Shown piece after piece: positions 5,338 to 7,859 of a stretch of 7,859 nt of DNA. The stretch covers positions 1-7,859 of the forward strand of contig JAVHOA010000111.1 in the NCBI GenBank assembly GCA_036169815.1. The letters are read 5' to 3'. The notes beneath the pieces were generated by a model. The model worked only from the letters and a program-made list of their open reading frames with translations, did not search any database and was not told the origin of the DNA. Source of the DNA: Hydrocurvibacter sp036169815. Lineage in GTDB: Bacteria; Campylobacterota; Campylobacteria; Campylobacterales; Sulfurimonadaceae. Made by a program: the position numbers and the translations under genes. The number at the start of each line of letters is the position of its first letter. The stretch's first letter is position 1.

Positions 5338-5832
5338 ATGAAATTTGTTTCAATAATAATCGGAAGTAAAAGTGATTTTGAAGTGATGAAATCGTGTTCA
5401 GACACCTTTGAAGCTTTTGGCGTAAGTTATGAGCTCATCATCTCCTCAGCGCACCGTTCACCTGAGCGCACCAAAGAATATATTGCAAAAGCAGAGAAAA
5501 AAGGTGCACAAGTTTTTATAGCAGCAGCTGGAATGGCAGCCCATTTGGCGGGTGTTTTAGCTTCTAAAACAGTCAAACCCATCATTGGTGTACCGATGAG
5601 CGCTTCTGCACTCAGTGGTATTGATGCACTGCTTTCAACCGTTCAGATGCCAGCTGGAATGCCAGTTGCTACAGTAGCCATAGGCAAAGCGGGTGCGATT
5701 AACTCTGCATACCTTGCTATGCAGATACTCGCTCTTGATAACGAAGACTTAAGCGCAAAACTCAAAGAAGATCGTATCGCAAAAGCAAAAAATGTTGAGA
5801 TGGATTCTATGGAGATAGAGACGATACTCTAA
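5338..5832 (+). CDS. purE: N5-carboxyaminoimidazole ribonucleotide mutase (PurE)
   Basis: Converts N5-CAIR to CAIR in de novo purine synthesis, normally with PurK, which is not in this window. The 164-residue length fits class I bacterial PurE. Motifs seen are GSKSDFEVM (9-17), SSAHRSPERT (36-45, with H39), AAGMAAHLAGV (63-73, H69), IIGVPMS (82-88) and LLSTVQMPAGMPVATVAIG (98-116). I chose this ATG because AAGGA lies about 8 bases upstream and MKFVSIIIGSKSD starts right at the first strand, as in relatives. An in-frame ATG at 5320 would add six residues but abuts the palindrome and lacks a ribosome site. It lies 38 bp after the U32 gene and 31 bp before the DUF3972 gene, so co-transcription is likely. 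Call is secure. Confidence 0.95.
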   Translation: MKFVSIIIGSKSDFEVMKSCSDTFEAFGVSYELIISSAHRSPERTKEYIAKAEKKGAQVFIAAAGMAAHLAGVLASKTVKPIIGVPMSASALSGIDALLSTVQMPAGMPVATVAIGKAGAINSAYLAMQILALDNEDLSAKLKEDRIAKAKNVEMDSMEIETIL

Positions 5833-5863
5833 GCGAGTTTTTTGTGAGAAAAAAAGGATTTTT

Positions 5864-6349
5864 ATGAATTTAAACTGGATGAGTATAGAAGAGTATGCAG
5901 ATTTAACAGGACTAGAGATAGCAGCCATTAAAGAGCTTGTAGAGCGCGGAAAGCTTATCTCTAAAATAGAAGATGGCGCTATTTTTATCGACCCATCAAA
6001 AGGTGCTAGTGAGATTGTTCCTGCTTCTCTTCAAAACATCTCTATGGCGACGCATTCAGATATGATTGTTCCTGCGCAATTTGTTGAAAAAACAATCGGG
6101 ACTATTATAAACCTTCATGAAAAAGTGCTTGATGCAAAAGATGAGACAATCCTCTCTATTAAAAATGAAAATCTCTTTTTAAAAGAGGCGCTCTCTTCGC
6201 TTCAAGAGCTTTATGAAGAGGATAGAAAAACCATCGCAACCCTGACAAGCCAGCTCAAACTCTCAGCGCAAGAGGTCGAGTTTATGCGAAGAAAATATAA
6301 GCTGATGTGGGGAAAAGTAGTGGATAACTACACAACAACTGAGTCGTAA
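5864..6349 (+). CDS. DUF3972-type protein: N-terminal HTH-like domain plus coiled coil
   Basis: A 161-residue protein of unknown function that I match to the Campylobacterota family DUF3972 by position (the slot after purE, Cj0703 in C. jejuni as I recall it) and general look. Residues 5-48 resemble a MerR/excisionase-type winged helix: WMSIEEYADLTGL, then AAIKELVERGKL, then a short wing ending IFIDPSKG. Residues about 75-150 are charged and helical with heptad-like hydrophobics, predicting a coiled coil and dimerisation. No catalytic motif is seen. Start supported by AAGGA 5 bases before the ATG. Its stop overlaps the start of the next gene (TAATG), implying translational coupling to the DUF89 protein. 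It could bind DNA, or the helix-turn-helix fold could serve protein contacts; nothing here settles this. Confidence 0.75.
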   Translation: MNLNWMSIEEYADLTGLEIAAIKELVERGKLISKIEDGAIFIDPSKGASEIVPASLQNISMATHSDMIVPAQFVEKTIGTIINLHEKVLDAKDETILSIKNENLFLKEALSSLQELYEEDRKTIATLTSQLKLSAQEVEFMRRKYKLMWGKVVDNYTTTES

Positions 6350-7206
6350 TGGTTATTGATGAAGCTTGCAAAGCCTGCATCATAAACCAAAGTGCCAAGG
6401 TCGCTTCAGCGATTGGCGCAGATGCTGTTTTAACCCAAAAAATGCTCTCTTTTACTACGCAAAGTGCCAAAACATTCTCTTTTTCTCACAACCCTCCCGA
6501 AGTTGCTGCCGATGTGTATGCAATGCTCGCAAAAATCGCAAATAAAGTTGATTTGTATGATGAAGTGAAAGCTCACAGCACGCAAAAGGCACTCTCTTTT
6601 GTTCCATTTTTACAACAAACCATTGCAGACTCGTCCAACAAACTTTTAACTGCTACGAAAATTGCGGTCGCTGGAAACGTTATCGATCTTGCAGCCCAAG
6701 TAGAGTTTGATCTGTGTGAGGAGCTTGAAAAGATATTTGAAACTGATTTTGGGCATGATGATTTTGAACAGTTGCAGCAACGCTTAGAGAGTGCAAACAC
6801 ACTGCTTATCATTGGTGATAATGTTGGTGAGCATATTTTTGACTATCTTTTTATCCAAATTCTCCAGCAACTCTATCCAAAGCTTATTGTTTCCTACATG
6901 GTTCGAGGGTGTCCAATAATCAACGATGTTACGATGAAAGAGGCCAAAGAAGCGGGATTTGATAAACTTTGCAATCTTGTTGATAGTGGTGTCAATACTC
7001 CTGGATTTGTGTACATGCGAGCAAATGAGGAATCCAAACAGCTGTTTGATGAAGTAGATTTTGTAATCACGAAGGGAATGGGAAACTATGAGTGTCTCTC
7101 TCCCGCTCCAAGAAAAAATCTTTGCTATCTTTTAAAAGTGAAATGTGGTGTAGTAGCTGCCTCTTTAGAAAAAAATATCGGCGATATCATTTGTAAGGTC
7201 GTTTAA
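6349..7206 (+). CDS. DUF89/ARMT1-like metal-dependent phosphatase (CxxC subfamily)
   Basis: A 285-residue protein with the motifs of the DUF89 damage-control phosphatases. These are metal-dependent enzymes thought to remove harmful or excess phosphometabolites, such as sugar phosphates. Seen in order: N-terminal CKAC (7-10), as in the archaeal/bacterial stand-alone subfamily; AGNVIDLA (108-115); IIGDNVGEHIFD (154-165); VRGCPIINDVTMKEA (185-199); DSGVNTPG (212-219); and ITKGMGNYE (240-248). D157 and N158 with D193 fit the Asp-Asn-Asp metal site known from human and yeast members. Cytosolic, no signal peptide. The ATG overlaps the DUF3972 stop codon and has no clear ribosome site, suggesting coupled translation. 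In C. jejuni the next gene here is, as I recall, glyQ, so the position differs. Substrate unknown. Confidence 0.85.
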   Translation: MVIDEACKACIINQSAKVASAIGADAVLTQKMLSFTTQSAKTFSFSHNPPEVAADVYAMLAKIANKVDLYDEVKAHSTQKALSFVPFLQQTIADSSNKLLTATKIAVAGNVIDLAAQVEFDLCEELEKIFETDFGHDDFEQLQQRLESANTLLIIGDNVGEHIFDYLFIQILQQLYPKLIVSYMVRGCPIINDVTMKEAKEAGFDKLCNLVDSGVNTPGFVYMRANEESKQLFDEVDFVITKGMGNYECLSPAPRKNLCYLLKVKCGVVAASLEKNIGDIICKVV

Positions 7207-7229
7207 ATAAGTTTTAAAAGATGAGAATG

Positions 7230-7235
7230 TACAAT
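7230..7235 (+). promoter_or_regulatory. Possible -10 element for the TraF-like gene
   Basis: TACAAT lies 27 bases before the ATG of the next gene in a 56-bp gap with no hairpin terminator. No clear -35 is present. Read-through from the DUF89 gene is an alternative. Weak. Confidence 0.3.
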
Positions 7236-7262
7236 GGATGTAACTTAAAAAAAGGGTTTTCT

Positions 7263-7859
7263 ATGAAAAAAATATCACTTGCCGCTTTTGTAGCACTTTG
7301 TGCAGTTTCTGCTTCGGCTATGGAGTTTCAAACTTTAGGATACCAGTCTGTTTCTATGGGTGGCGCGGGGGTCGCAAACTCTTCGGGTTCTTACGCAACG
7401 TATAACAATCCAGCTTTGCTTGCGAAAACAAAATATGACGCAGAAATAGCTATTAGTGCGGGTGTGGGTGCGCATGACCATCAAGCTGGCGCATCTTTTG
7501 CTGCTTTGAATGACAGCGGGTTTATTGATACGATAAATAAAGTTAATTCGCTAACACTTACGAATGGCAGTACAATTAACTCATCTGATGCAGCAACTTT
7601 AGTCAAAGGGAAAGATATCATCATGAAAATGGATGGAAACTCTTTGGAAGTCACACCTCAGGCCGCTTTGGCGATGCAGTTTGGCAGTGTTGGTTTGGGC
7701 GTTTTTGCTACTTCAGATATTGTTGCAGCTGCACATGTTGATCAAAACCATAAAGAACTTATTTTTACGGATGGAACTAATTACTATTCAATAGCAGATA
7801 ATGGAACTATCACAAACACAGGTACTGGTTCTACAGCATATATAAATACATCAATTGAG
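7263..7859 (+). CDS. TraF-like (PF13729-type) outer-membrane protein, 5' part only
   Basis: The reading frame starts at this ATG (AAGGG 6 bases upstream) and stays open for all 199 codons to the window edge, so the C-terminus is missing. Residues 1-19 form a clear Sec signal peptide: KK, a hydrophobic core, then ASA before MEF. C13 is not a lipobox cysteine, since leucine precedes it. The mature start, GYQSVSMGGAGVANSSGS then YNNPALLA, is the hallmark shared by FadL/OmpP1-like barrels and the 'TraF' family of predicted outer-membrane proteins. Later alternating Gly/hydrophobic stretches (for example LEVTPQAALAMQFGSVGLGVFA, about 128-149) fit beta strands. Despite the family name, no conjugation gene lies nearby. 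Role unknown; a transport or surface barrel is plausible. Confidence 0.75.
   Translation, partial: MKKISLAAFVALCAVSASAMEFQTLGYQSVSMGGAGVANSSGSYATYNNPALLAKTKYDAEIAISAGVGAHDHQAGASFAALNDSGFIDTINKVNSLTLTNGSTINSSDAATLVKGKDIIMKMDGNSLEVTPQAALAMQFGSVGLGVFATSDIVAAAHVDQNHKELIFTDGTNYYSIADNGTITNTGTGSTAYINTSIE

Noticed and set aside
5300..5340. Purine riboswitch or structured leader ahead of purE
   Set aside because: The gap is only 38 bases and holds just a simple palindrome; there is no room for an aptamer.
7208..7247. TAAGTT/AACTTA inverted repeat after the DUF89 gene as a terminator
   Set aside because: Only a 6-bp AT-rich stem with a 28-base loop, followed by A rather than T; too weak.
1..7859. CRISPR array, tRNA/rRNA genes, insertion sequence, prophage or defence island
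   Set aside because: No regularly spaced repeats, no cloverleaf or rRNA sequence, no transposase or integrase motifs, and all genes fit ordinary chromosomal families.

Overview
The window looks like ordinary chromosome of a Campylobacterota (epsilonproteobacterial) species, most like a free-living relative of Campylobacter such as Sulfurospirillum. The base composition is AT-rich. The block cheZ - peptidase U32 - purE - DUF3972 has the gene order I recall from Campylobacter jejuni (Cj0700 to Cj0703), and the cheZ/U32 adjacency also matches Helicobacter pylori HP0170/HP0169. The genus is inferred from protein style and synteny, not proven.

Layout. (1) 9-1172, + strand: a diguanylate cyclase with three N-terminal CBS motifs and a C-terminal GGDEF domain; its true start may lie left of the window. 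(2) 1175-1786, - strand: a DUF2238/YjdF-type membrane protein, converging on gene 1 with only 2 bp between the stops. (3) 1877-2317, + strand: a group II truncated haemoglobin, divergent from gene 2 across a 90-bp region holding a candidate operator. (4) 2319-2370: a strong two-way terminator. (5) 2373-3152, - strand: a HisJ-type PHP histidinol-phosphatase. (6) 3226-3933, + strand: a remote CheZ phosphatase, divergent from hisJ across 73 bp with a back-to-back -10 element. (7) 4007-5299, 5338-5832, 5864-6349 and 6349-7206, all +: U32 protein, PurE, DUF3972 protein and DUF89 phosphatase, closely spaced and probably at least partly co-transcribed. (8) 7263 to the window end, +: the N-terminal 199 codons of a secreted TraF-like/outer-membrane beta-barrel protein.

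Functionally this is a housekeeping and signalling mixture: c-di-GMP synthesis, chemotaxis signal termination, histidine and purine biosynthesis, probable tRNA or other hydroxylation (U32), a haem globin, and a probable metabolite-damage phosphatase. I found no tRNA, rRNA, CRISPR array, insertion sequence, prophage or riboswitch. No gap between genes exceeds 300 bases.

I do not see a clear undescribed multi-gene system. The best non-coding signal is the 10-bp palindrome TTACATGTAA, which occurs three times, each time just after a stop codon and each time with an A-tract on its left. It therefore reads as a hairpin plus T-tract on the bottom strand. The best protein-level signal is that CheZ carries CheY-docking-like peptides at both ends.
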